Origin: Moesziomyces globuligerus
Taxonomy: Eukaryota; Basidiomycota; Ustilaginomycetes; Ustilaginales; Ustilaginaceae
Direction of reading: 5' to 3'
DNA: 64,000 nucleotides
Assembly: GCA_030849465.1 (NCBI GenBank)
Contig: JARVLF010000021.1
Coordinates: 434,001-498,000 of the forward strand
Shown here: piece by piece, positions 22,201-30,270 of the stretch
Numbering within the stretch: the first letter of the stretch is position 1
How the letters are laid out: every line of letters begins with the position of its first letter
Notes under the pieces: model-generated
Told to the model about the DNA's origin: nothing
Databases searched by the model: none
What the model saw: only the letters and a program-made list of their open reading frames with translations
Program-made: the position numbers and the translations under genes

Positions 22201-22808
22201 CCCATCTGGGAGGCGAGGTCGCCCTCCATGGTGTGGGTTTTTCCGGTGCCGGTCTGACCGTAGGCGAAGATGGTGCAGTTGTAGCCGGACATGACCTCGT
22301 CGAGGATGGGGCCGACGACGTCCTGGTAGACCATGCCCTGGTCGGCCTCGGGCCCAAAGACCTGATCAAAGTGGTAGCTCTTCTGGCGTGTGGAGGATTC
22401 CTGGACGAGCGAGGAGGAGGATTGTGCGAGGACGGACGAGGAGGAGACGGGGGGAGGTTCTATGGCGACGTCGATCTGCTGGCAGCGCGGACCGGAGGTG
22501 GAGAGGATGGAGGGCTCGGTGCGCGGTGGCTCGTTGGGCGCGCATCCTCGGACGCGGACGACGACCTGGATGTTGGATTCGCCGGCGTCGGGGCGTTTGC
22601 GAGCGGCATCATCGCTGGAGGCTGCGGAGGCGGATGCGGGGCGCGACGGCGGATGCTGAGCTGTGGCGGCGTTGGCTGTGAGTCTGCGTGCTGCTGCGGA
22701 CGAGGCGACGGGGGGCGCGACGCTGGGAGCGCGGGAGCGAGGCTGTACGGGACGCGTGAGGTTGGATGCGGAGGGTTGTCTCCGGAGGGAGGATGAGGAG
22801 CTGGCCAT
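19245..22808 (-). CDS. Kinesin-5 (BimC/Cut7/Eg5) mitotic motor
   Basis: 1187 residues from the ATG at 22808, no intron. An upstream in-frame start at 22985 exists, but the extra 59 residues are not conserved-looking and MASSSSSLRRQ is a typical beginning. The motor spans about 78-440: GQTGTGKT at 184-191, NEQSSRSH (SSRSH 312-316) and DLAGSE (345-350), followed by the neck YALRAKSIKNRPELN. A long coiled-coil stalk follows. Near the C-terminus the BimC box TPQKRAWKMP (from about residue 1032) holds the threonine that is a CDK1 site in this family. Kinesin-5 forms bipolar tetramers that slide antiparallel spindle microtubules. It is divergent from the DUF1295 gene. Confidence 0.95.
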   Translation of the reverse strand: MASSSSSLRRQPSASNLTRPVQPRSRAPSVAPPVASSAAARRLTANAATAQHPPSRPASASAASSDDAARKRPDAGESNIQVVVRVRGCAPNEPPRTEPSILSTSGPRCQQIDVAIEPPPVSSSSVLAQSSSSLVQESSTRQKSYHFDQVFGPEADQGMVYQDVVGPILDEVMSGYNCTIFAYGQTGTGKTHTMEGDLASQMGTYSAEAGIIPRSLYRLFHTLELSKEDYSVKATFIELYNEELRDLLSLDASASPTDAQQALRMYDDARGKGVVIQGLEEVALKDAAHGLTVLRRGSQKRQIAATNCNEQSSRSHSVFTMTVFIKDKGSRGEDVLKIGKLNLVDLAGSENIGRSGAENKRAREAGMINQSLLTLGRVINALVEKNSHIPYRESKLTRLLQESLGGRTKTCIIATVSQERANIEETLSTLDYALRAKSIKNRPELNTRMTRSALIKEYVFEIERLKGDLQASRDQNGIYLTDDSWKTMHAEHEERKTLAEALKRAAEVTESKLNSLKEQFEHNMQLLVKRDNEVRIAKAECADRIAELESLIAKANSLERTVEEEVALRKAYMASEAQLDQAASSLAQLVQQSTADVQGLFDKLERKAAVEQANRALVVDCRNAVSQRASDLEASLAAFHEAEGHFSSSLKSSLHDLVGATESRQEEQNQWLQARLKKISSSLREVRSGQLESKDVLVGLLGELDATVHELQAASEASLGSLKQTCRGAINDVVLANTQRFTHVAASLDEVVQAHAATLQEVRAINEQHRDQIARARQAAQAANDDEMERLREQNALLAATVDEMRRTNASLKGELMADFGRLLDRFTEQQETSVAASMATAQALVVRSTDASQSHGAQQREQFEALSTAAGDMGTQLETSQTALVEQTRTIVTDVAQASRELGTKMDAFASAIEDDLSGWSTATARGQGEIGSLTGRVRDEVEARAKAQSAKIKATNTKLTETFDAVATSVATNSHEVAEAANGLAGMVDERRLEAEAWNEAMGASLRGLSSDSNTMLVARFREDASTGQTPQKRAWKMPGRWKLVPASRDEAIEAGRRVDDTLLASSLPTEPASSDAAISSDPDRGLDDGAEALAASADGSADLAIETSVEAPASAPVEAPPRAVRTSSRPLRELAFSHNNLPSSLSSEEMAPLKRIEPAAASALRSAKNKLTASALPTSKRARS

Positions 22809-22904
22809 GGCCGGCCGTAGAGATGGATGCGAGCGTTCGAACGAAGCACACGTACAGCGAGATGGTGGAGACGACGATGGCGAGCGCGATGCGGCCAACC
22901 AACA

Positions 22905-22945
22905 CGTCGTGCAACGTCGTGCAACGTCGTGCAACGTCGTACAGT
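22905..22945. repeat. 10-bp tandem repeat in the kinesin-5 promoter
   Basis: The unit GCAACGTCGT occurs three times in a row (22911-22940), with partial copies on both sides, about 100 bp upstream of the kinesin-5 ATG. Confidence 0.8.
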
Positions 22946-23350
22946 GCAGCGCCGCGGCTAAGCCGAGCGCAATTCGCCAACCCAAAAAAGATCAACACGC
23001 TTTTTGCCATCCTCGACGCGCCGCCTTTGATAGCTGGGATGGATGGCGCACGTGATGGACGCAATTTCTGATATCGGTAAATGTTAGGGCGATGGGCTGT
23101 ACAGCAACGCGTCTAAAAATACCGCCACATTCGCAGGGCTTAGCCAAGCGGGCGCCTCTGCAGTCACTCTGAGAGTGTGCGTCGACGGGCAGAAGCCGAT
23201 GAATGCATCGCAGCCAGAATGCCAATGCCAAATGTGGAGGCGCAGATCAGTCGAGATGCGCATTGCAATCTGTACAAATGGCCTGTTCGCATCCATCCGC
23301 TTCCGACTCAGCCTTGCCATCCACCCACATCCATCCACTCGCCATCCATC

Positions 23351-24649
23351 ATGACCGGCGCGCACTCCGTCTGGGACTCCGTCTGGGACTCCCTCTGGGA
23401 CCATGCGGTCCTCGATCCCAACACGCATCTGCTGCCTGCCATCCGCTCCTTCTGGCCCGCCTTCTCGTCGTACTTGCGCGGCGGCAAGGCGCTCACCCAC
23501 CTCGCCACGTACAAGTCGTACTACGCCGACGCCGATCCCATGCACTCGGCCATCGCGTTCTGCGGCGTGGTGAGCTTCTACGTGTGGATCATGGAGAAGA
23601 TCACGGGCAACGCCTCGCAGGTCGACGGCCTCTGGACCTTCCTCCCGCTCATCTACTCTGTCCACTTCACCGTGCACAAGTACTTCACCTACCAGCCCGC
23701 AAAGCTCTCCTTCTTCGGCGGCGTCCAGTCCGCCTCGCTCTGGGACAAGGTCGAGCCGCGCCTCGCGCTCATGACGCTCCTCTCGCTGCTCTGGTCGGCC
23801 AGGCTCACCTACAACGCCTATCGACGCGGCATGTTCAAGCCCGGAGAGGAGGACTACCGATGGCCGCTGCTGCGCAAGACCATGTCGCGTCCGCTGTGGG
23901 AGGTGTTCAGCATCTTGTTCATCGCCATCGCCCAGAACATCCTCCTCGCCATCACCGCGCTCCCCAACTACCTGCTGCTCACCACCACCTCGGTCAAGCA
24001 CGTGACCGAACCCGTGCCTCGGCCCACCAACACGCTCATCCTCGGCGACTATGTGCTGGCGGCGCTCTTCGTGCTCAACCTCACCGTGCAGTTCTATGCC
24101 GACCAGCAGCAGTGGAACTACCAGAACTACAAGCGCGGCAAGGACCCGCAGGAGAAGCCGCTCGCTCGGTCGCTCGTGGATCCCGTCTCCAAGCTGCCGC
24201 TGCAGAAGCAGACGGTGCAGCCGTACGCCACGCCCGACGACGCCCGTCGCGGGTTCGTGACCAAGGGCCTCTGGGCGTGGAGCCGTCATCCCAACTTTGC
24301 GTGCGAGCAGACCACCTGGTGGCTGCTGTACGCGTTTGTGCCGCTCACCTTCCTGCCGCGCGACCTGGATTTCAGCCAGGCGCACTGGTCTCACTTTGCC
24401 AACTACGCCATCCTCGCGCCGCTCGCCATGAACGCGCTCTTCCTGCCCAGCACGCGCTACTCGGAACAGGTCTCGGCGGAGAAGTACCCCGAGTACAAGG
24501 ACTACCAGAAGCGCGTCGGCATGTTCTTGCCCCTCGACACGCTCCTCCGCTCCGCCTACTACAACCTCGTCGCGAGCAAGCACGAAAAGAACCGCGTCGA
24601 GGCAAACGTCTGGGGCGCCAGCCAGATCGCAAAGTCCAAGGCCAACTAG
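23351..24649 (+). CDS. DUF1295 (steroid 5-alpha-reductase-like) multi-pass membrane protein
   Basis: 432 residues from the ATG at 23351, no intron. Several hydrophobic segments, e.g. AFCGVVSFYVWIM, FLPLIYSVHF, LLWSARLTY, SILFIAIAQNILLAI and VLAALFVLNLTVQF. The C-terminal half has the DUF1295 signature: LWAWSRHPNFACEQTTWWLLY and RYSEQVSAEKYPEYKDYQKRVGMFLP. It belongs to the superfamily that includes steroid reductases, Erg4/Erg24 and isoprenylcysteine methyltransferases, normally in the ER. The substrate is unknown. Odd: near-identical VWDSVWDSLWD repeats close to the N-terminus. It is divergent from kinesin-5 and convergent with the WD40 gene. Confidence 0.88.
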   Translation: MTGAHSVWDSVWDSLWDHAVLDPNTHLLPAIRSFWPAFSSYLRGGKALTHLATYKSYYADADPMHSAIAFCGVVSFYVWIMEKITGNASQVDGLWTFLPLIYSVHFTVHKYFTYQPAKLSFFGGVQSASLWDKVEPRLALMTLLSLLWSARLTYNAYRRGMFKPGEEDYRWPLLRKTMSRPLWEVFSILFIAIAQNILLAITALPNYLLLTTTSVKHVTEPVPRPTNTLILGDYVLAALFVLNLTVQFYADQQQWNYQNYKRGKDPQEKPLARSLVDPVSKLPLQKQTVQPYATPDDARRGFVTKGLWAWSRHPNFACEQTTWWLLYAFVPLTFLPRDLDFSQAHWSHFANYAILAPLAMNALFLPSTRYSEQVSAEKYPEYKDYQKRVGMFLPLDTLLRSAYYNLVASKHEKNRVEANVWGASQIAKSKAN

Positions 24650-24869
24650 CCTCCCCCTCCCCCTGCGCCTGCACCTCCCCCTTCTCCCCCTCTTTTGACG
24701 CATGGCCTTCGTTGACCACTCCTGTACTTGCCTCGGCGCTTTGTGAGGCGCTGATGAAAAAAACATGTCAATACGAAAAAAAGTGCGCACACCATCCACG
24801 TCTGGCCAGGTCGGCGAGCGTTCGAGTCGTGTGGGTCGGATGGATCTTTTGGGGGGTCGAGAGTGCATT

Positions 24870-25838
24870 CTAGGACAAGAGCCAGAGTTTGACGTGAGGT
24901 TCGGGGTCGAGAGCTGCAGTGGCTACGACGTTTGCTGTGGGATGAGCTGCTGTAGCGATCAAGGCGACGTGGGGCGAGTGAGCGTGCCAACGGACGCGCA
25001 CGGATTTGGACTGAACGTCCCAGACTAGGACGCTGCCATCTTCGCTCGCACACACCAGCTCGCTCGCGGAGCGCATCAGGGTTGCGGTGATGGCGAGCTT
25101 GGTGTTGGAGTGGCCCGTGTAGGTTTTGACGATCTTTGCGTTGTAGATGTCCCAGAGCCGGAGCGTCGAGTCGAGGCTTGTGCAGAGCAGATGTGCCGAA
25201 TCCGGCGTGAACCTCACACCGCCCAGCGGCGATTGATCGCGGTGGACGAGGGTTTTGAGGCATTGACCAGTGGTGGTATCCCAGAGGCGGAGCAGGCCGT
25301 CGTACGAGGCAGAGACGATGGTGGTGCCGTCGCGGTTAAAGTCGACGCTGCTCACCGCTTCCGAATGCGCAGAGATGGTGCGATGGCAACGATCGCGCGC
25401 CACACTCCACAGCCTCACCGTCTCGTCAAAGCTCCCCGACACGAGCAGCGTCGATTGCGGGTTGAACGAGAGGCAGAGCACGTAGGATGTATGTTCGGCA
25501 AAGTCGCGCACCAGTGCACGCGTCACCACGTTGAAGAGCTTGATCGTCGCGTCGTCCGAACACGTCGCAAGGTAGACGCCATCGCTCGACCACGACAGAT
25601 CGTTGATCCCGGACGTATGCGCGCCAAACGTATGGACGAGGCAACCGGTGGCGACCGACCAGAGCTTGACCGTGCGATCCGCGGATCCTGTGGCGAGCAG
25701 CGTGCCCGAGGGCGAAAAGGCGACGCACGAAACCGACTTTGTATGCCCACTCAGCGTGTAGACCAGCTCGGGCTCGCCATGCATCGAGGCTGTGCGGTCC
25801 GCAGCCATACCTGCGCCATCCAGCTGCTCGATCGTCAT
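24870..25838 (-). CDS. WD40 protein, WDR5/Swd3 type (COMPASS/SET1 complex)
   Basis: About 322 residues if the start is the ATG at 25838 (MTIEQLDGAG); the frame stays open to 25973, so the start is uncertain. Seven WD repeats are recognisable. The first begins YTLSGHTKSVSCVAFSPSG and the last ends CATAALDPEPHVKLW-like. The run of repeats, the KTYTGHSNTK element and the closing AHPTANVVATAAL are close to human WDR5, a scaffold of MLL/SET1 H3K4 methyltransferase complexes that binds the Win motif in its central channel. Swd3 is the yeast counterpart. It is divergent from RPB4 over a ~240-bp promoter. Assignment as WDR5-like is good; another small WD40 scaffold is possible. Confidence 0.87.
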   Translation of the reverse strand: MTIEQLDGAGMAADRTASMHGEPELVYTLSGHTKSVSCVAFSPSGTLLATGSADRTVKLWSVATGCLVHTFGAHTSGINDLSWSSDGVYLATCSDDATIKLFNVVTRALVRDFAEHTSYVLCLSFNPQSTLLVSGSFDETVRLWSVARDRCHRTISAHSEAVSSVDFNRDGTTIVSASYDGLLRLWDTTTGQCLKTLVHRDQSPLGGVRFTPDSAHLLCTSLDSTLRLWDIYNAKIVKTYTGHSNTKLAITATLMRSASELVCASEDGSVLVWDVQSKSVRVRWHAHSPHVALIATAAHPTANVVATAALDPEPHVKLWLLS

Positions 25839-26076
25839 CCCATCCCAACGCCACGCTCCGAACGACCAGAGAAAGGATGAGCTTGGTGCACAACAAAGGC
25901 CCGACAACGCCCAAAGGGTCCAACTTGCATCCTCGGCCATTTTCACCGAATGCCGAGATTTGCAACCACACAAAGGCGGCGGCTCTCAAAGACTCGACTT
26001 TTGACTCGCTTCTCGTCCACCTCGCACCTTCACTTTGCAACACTTGCTTCCCGCGCTCTGCTCTTGCCACTTGACG

Positions 26077-26834
26077 ATGCAGCACGAAGTAGGCCGTCGC
26101 CACCGCGGCACCATCGAAGACGAAGACGCCGCCATCGGCAAGCTCGGCCAAGGTACGCCCACACGCCCCACACCCCCGTTTTTCGTTGGTCATCATCTTC
26201 TGACTGAATCGCACAATCCTCTGTTGTGGCCGTGTAGAGTTCGACGATGCGGGATGTCTGCTCATCTCGGAGGTGGAGCTGGTCTTTTCGCAACCCGATG
26301 CGCTCGGTGCCGACGGCAACGCTCGCGACGAAGTAGCCACTGCGTAAGTCGGCTCGCCACAGACACGACGACCACGTCAGCTACTCACCCTTCATCGTTC
26401 TTGGTTCGATCCCGTGTGGCGGGGGCTAGTGTGTTTTCCAAAACAAAGGATTACGTCGGCGAGTTCTCCCGCTACAAGGACCCCAACACCATCCGCGAGA
26501 TCCGAGAGTAAGCCAGTAAACCCCCCCCGCGCACGCACCCGTTCCCAATCGCCTCGCCATGCTCACACCTTGCTTGCTTGCTGTTGCGTCCAGGCTGTTG
26601 TTGAAGCACGCAAAGCTCGACGACAAACCCGTCGATCACGACGGCAACGAAATCGAGCACGCCGACGACGAGGCCGGCCTCCAGCTCAGCCAGTTCGAAA
26701 TGGCCCAGCTCGCCAACCTCTGCATCACCGAGGTCGACGAGGCAAAGGCGCTCATCCCCACGCTGGCGACGCGCGACGATGCCCTCCTCGACTCGCTCCT
26801 CCAGGAACTCGACAACATCCGCCGCTTCTCCTAG
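26077..26834 (+). CDS. RPB4: RNA polymerase II subunit RPB4
   Basis: Four exons, join(26077..26152,26238..26343,26430..26507,26594..26834), 166 residues. This is the most intron-rich gene in the window: three introns of about 85 bp, with donors GTACGC, GTAAGT and GTAAGC and acceptors GTAG|A, CTAG|T and CCAG|G. The spliced protein has the Rpb4 core: EFDDAGCLLISEVELVF, SKTKDYVGEFSRYKDP, LQLSQFEMAQLANLCITEVDEAKALIPTL and a C-terminal LLDSLLQELDNIRRFS helix. Rpb4 pairs with Rpb7 to form the stalk of RNA polymerase II. It is divergent from the WDR5-like gene and convergent with the rhomboid gene. Confidence 0.93.
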
Positions 26835-27063
26835 CCCTTCAACCCCCCCCCCTCTCCCCACCACACATCACCGCAACTAGCTCGTCAGCACGCACTCCGT
26901 GCCCAGTGGACGATCCCACCAGCCTCGGGTACGCTCTTCTCTTCTCACACCGTCCACTCGGCTGCTTCAGCCACGCACGCCGCTGCCAAACTCTGTACTT
27001 TAAACACTCGCCCATGCACGCCCCAGCCAAGCACTCAAGCCAACTGTGTGTATTCGCGTCGGT

Positions 27064-28461
27064 CTATGCTGCGGCCTCGGCGCGCGAGCGCATGCGCATG
27101 CGCGCGACGAGCGCGAGCTTGAGCTGGATCCAGGCGGCGGAGCCATGGTGGTAGTACAAGTAGCCAAAGGCGGCTCCGGCGAGATGCGCCCAGTGATCAA
27201 ACAGGCGCCAGCGGAGGAGGATGCCGAGCGCATCGAGCGCGACGATGCCCGCGACGCCCACGCCGATCGGCAGCGAGAAGAAGGGCAGCACGATCAGGCT
27301 GAGCTGCGCCTCGGGAAACGCGAGCGCCGACATGACGATCACCGCATACACCGCACCGCTCGAGCCCAAACTGGCTTGCCGTCCCACCGTCTCGCGCGCG
27401 GTCTGCAGCCCACGAAGCGCAGCGCTCCGACGGAAACGCACCGCCACCGCAAGGTGCGACACCACCGAAGCAAACACTCCCGCCGTGGCAAAGAACGCTA
27501 CAAAGTGCGGAACCGCAGACGCTTCCGGCACGCCGTTCGAGCCCTCCCTCGCCGCAGCGGCGCGGCCAGCGTAGAGCACCGCTGCACCGCCAAAGCTCCA
27601 CAGCGCCAAGTTGTTGAATCCAAAGTGCAGCAGCGCCTGGTGGCTAAACACCGAGCTCGCCAGCGTGTGCAGCTTGCCGCTGCTCGGCCGATGGATCCAA
27701 TGCCGCGCCATCCACGCGCGCAGACGCCCTGCCCCGCCTCTCTTCACCATCGCCGCAGTCCAGGCGCCAAACACAAGCGCATTCGCCGCGATGATGGGTA
27801 GCACCACCTCCTTGGACGGCGCCAGAGACAGGTAGGCCTCTGCACCCATCACGTACGCTCTGCCGACGCCCTCGACCACATCGCGCGGCAGATGCAGCGA
27901 CTCGCACGCTGCCACCAGCCTCTGCATACCGCGGCCGAGGTGTTCGGCAGCATCGTGGCGTCGCGCACACTCGAGACGCTGCTCGCTCATGCCGCGACCC
28001 CAGATCGACTCGCCACCGCCCTCGTCGCGCGTGAGGAACGAGGCGATGCTGCCAAACACGTCGCGTCCGCCCTCGAGCTTGTCGGCCACGCGCCGCGTCT
28101 GTTCCAGCGAGTACGCCGCGGCTCCTCCAAACGCCAGCGTCGAGAAACCGACCAGGAACATGATCGGCCGCCAGATCGACGGCGCCGACGTATCCTTGGG
28201 CAGCGGCGCCCAATCCACCTCGTCCGAGTCGGCCTCGACGCGCTCGGTAGCCGCGCGCCTCTTGCCTGCGGGTCCTGAGGCCAGCGGAGCCTGGAACGTC
28301 CGTGGCAGCTTCAGCAGCGGACAAGTCGTGAGCCAACACGGCTGGCATGCGCTGCGCGGTGGTGGGCGAGGCAGTCTCGGTGCGACGGGCGCAAGGGTGC
28401 GGGCGACAGCGACGAGAGACGACGTAGGGCGCAGACCGGCCCGAAGGCGTGTACGAAGCAT
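27064..28461 (-). CDS. PCP1: Mitochondrial rhomboid intramembrane serine protease (PCP1/PARL type)
   Basis: 465 residues if translated from the ATG at 28461; the frame is open to 28539. From 28461 the N-terminus (MLRTRLRAGLRPTSSLVAVARTL) is Arg-rich with no acidic residues, as expected of a mitochondrial presequence. A single hydrophobic segment (FLVGFSTLAFGGAAAYS) precedes the rhomboid domain, matching the 1+6 helix plan of PARL. The catalytic serine sits in LGSSGAVYA about 100 residues from the C-terminus, and the paired histidine in FDHWAHLAGAAFGYLYY; FNNLALWSFG is the usual upstream element. In yeast this protease cleaves Mgm1 and Ccp1 in the inner membrane. It is divergent from NUS1. Confidence 0.9.
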   Translation of the reverse strand: MLRTRLRAGLRPTSSLVAVARTLAPVAPRLPRPPPRSACQPCWLTTCPLLKLPRTFQAPLASGPAGKRRAATERVEADSDEVDWAPLPKDTSAPSIWRPIMFLVGFSTLAFGGAAAYSLEQTRRVADKLEGGRDVFGSIASFLTRDEGGGESIWGRGMSEQRLECARRHDAAEHLGRGMQRLVAACESLHLPRDVVEGVGRAYVMGAEAYLSLAPSKEVVLPIIAANALVFGAWTAAMVKRGGAGRLRAWMARHWIHRPSSGKLHTLASSVFSHQALLHFGFNNLALWSFGGAAVLYAGRAAAAREGSNGVPEASAVPHFVAFFATAGVFASVVSHLAVAVRFRRSAALRGLQTARETVGRQASLGSSGAVYAVIVMSALAFPEAQLSLIVLPFFSLPIGVGVAGIVALDALGILLRWRLFDHWAHLAGAAFGYLYYHHGSAAWIQLKLALVARMRMRSRAEAAA

Positions 28462-28980
28462 GGTCTTGGACTCGTACCTCGTGCTTCGGGGATGGAGGCG
28501 AGAGAGAGGGAGCAAGCGCAAGGCGGTGATGAGAGGCATGATGTCGAGCTGAGCATCAAAGGGGCCGAGCTCAGCCCAACCGATCCAAGCGCCTCAGAGG
28601 CAAAAAGCCAGAGCCAGAGATTGGACCCTGAAAGTGTGGTTTCTGCCTCCACCTTGAAAAACTGGGGCTCAGAATGTGAGATCGACAGTCTCTCATGGCC
28701 CAAACCACCCGCCCACGCCGACTTCCGAAGCCGAGGCAAAGTCGGTTGAAACCCTGAGAAAAAAAAAGTGGCCGACGTGTCAGTCTGTGCCGCGTTTGGC
28801 TGTGCCTGCATTTCATACCGCTCACCACCAACCTCAACCTCAGGAGCTCGACCAACGACGACCGACTGCAGCCCGCATCCGAGCGCCGACATGTGCTGCG
28901 GGAGCGTCTGACCAAACAACACCCGCTCCCCCAACCCCCAACCTCCAACCTCCAGGCTGGCTTTCTTCTCGGAACAGAGC
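28462..28980. promoter_or_regulatory. Divergent promoter region, rhomboid protease and NUS1
   Basis: About 520 bases. A short A-run (near 28759) and a C-rich CCCCCAACCCCC tract close to the NUS1 start are visible. No TATA box is apparent. Confidence 0.4.
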
Positions 28981-30270
28981 ATGGTCTCGATCGAACCATC
29001 GGCTTCACGTTCGCCGCCAGTGCCGCGCGCGCCACGCGCCCCGGTGCAGCAGGGCTACGTCTCGCTGCTGCTCACGCCGCTGATGGTGGTGGCGTTTGCG
29101 CTGCTGCATATCGCCTACCAGATCGTCCTGCTCGCGCGGCAGGTTGGCGCAGCGGCGAGCGCGGCGAGGAGGCGCGGGTCGGGGAGGACGGCGGCGTCGT
29201 TCGCATCGCTCGACGAGCTGGTCGCCGAGCACGACGGTGCACGCGCTGCGCTGCGCGTACCGGCGCACATGGCGGTCATCCTCGCCGAACCTACGCCGTC
29301 ATCGTTCCGGCTCTGGCTCTCGAGTGTATGGATGCGACTGCGCCCCGAATCGGACCGGGCCGAGGCGTGGCAGAGCTTCCGCGCCGCGCACAGCGAGGCG
29401 GTGGAGGCCAAGCAGGTCGAGGACATGGCGACGCTCATCCACCTTGCTGCGATCAGCGGCGTGCAGCAGCTGAGTCTGTACACCTACGAGCCGCTATCGC
29501 CCGCAGCGGTGCACGCGCTAACGCGACGCCTCGTGCTGGCGTACAAGACGCGCGCGCTCGTCCATCCCGATCCGCACCAAACCGACGTCGGTGCATGCAC
29601 GGCTTACTCGGAGCTACGTCGTCGTACGCCGCCGCAGGAGAAGAGTTCCGAGGCTGGATCGGCCAGCGCGCCTGGTTCGTCGGCATCGAGCGATTCGGAC
29701 GCGCTCTCGTCGCTCGACGAGACGCTCGCCTCGTCCTACACGCTCGACACGCCCTGCTCTCCCGACACCACCGCTACGGTGCACATCCAACTCGGCCTCT
29801 GCTCGGCTCGCTCGTCTTTGGGCTCGACGTCACGGCTGCGCGTCGTGCTGCTGAGTCGCGACGATGGCCAGGTGCAGTTCGCACGCGCTGCCAGCGTGCA
29901 TCTGCGTCAGCTCGCGCGGCGCTACCTGTCCAGCGTGCTGGTGCGCGATGTTTCCGCGGCGGGGCGTGTTTCAGGCTCGAGGCTGCGTCGGGCGTGGGTG
30001 GGCGAGCGACGTCGGTTCGTAGCCCAGCTCGACGTCAAGAGCTTCGACGCCGCGCTCCACCAGGCTGGCTACCTCGACGATCCCGAGCTCGTCGTCGTGC
30101 GCAGCGCCACGCCGAGGCTACGCAGCCTCCACGGCTTTCCTGCCTGGCCCATCCGCATCGCCGATCTCTTCTACGACCCTCACCTCGAGCCACACGCTGC
30201 CTATGCGCCGCACCACTTTGTCGCCGCGCTCGCCAAACTCGCCACCGCAGAACAGCGATACGGCAAGTGA
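28981..30270 (+). CDS. NUS1: Dehydrodolichyl diphosphate synthase complex subunit NUS1 (NgBR homologue)
   Basis: 429 residues, no intron. An N-terminal hydrophobic segment (VSLLLTPLMVVAFALLHIAYQIVLLA) anchors it in the ER. The rest is a diverged cis-prenyltransferase fold: VPAHMAVILAE, DMATLIHLAAISGVQQLSLYTYEP and LHGFPAWPIRIADLFY near the end. It finishes AEQRYGK, keeping the C-terminal RxG motif that NUS1/NgBR supplies to the active site of its partner (Rer2/DHDDS) to make dolichol precursors for glycosylation. Ser/Asp-rich and Arg-rich spacers make it somewhat longer than the yeast protein. It is divergent from the rhomboid gene; the ATG is the first in this frame. Confidence 0.88.
   Translation: MVSIEPSASRSPPVPRAPRAPVQQGYVSLLLTPLMVVAFALLHIAYQIVLLARQVGAAASAARRRGSGRTAASFASLDELVAEHDGARAALRVPAHMAVILAEPTPSSFRLWLSSVWMRLRPESDRAEAWQSFRAAHSEAVEAKQVEDMATLIHLAAISGVQQLSLYTYEPLSPAAVHALTRRLVLAYKTRALVHPDPHQTDVGACTAYSELRRRTPPQEKSSEAGSASAPGSSASSDSDALSSLDETLASSYTLDTPCSPDTTATVHIQLGLCSARSSLGSTSRLRVVLLSRDDGQVQFARAASVHLRQLARRYLSSVLVRDVSAAGRVSGSRLRRAWVGERRRFVAQLDVKSFDAALHQAGYLDDPELVVVRSATPRLRSLHGFPAWPIRIADLFYDPHLEPHAAYAPHHFVAALAKLATAEQRYGK

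Noticed and set aside
20874..22796. 640-codon plus-strand frame
   Set aside because: Antisense of the kinesin-5 motor and stalk; GC-biased third positions produce long mirror frames.
22809..22985. Extension of kinesin-5 to the upstream ATG at 22985
   Set aside because: The extra 59 residues are Cys/Thr/Ser-rich, encoded by the promoter tandem repeat, and unlike the start of kinesin-5 proteins.
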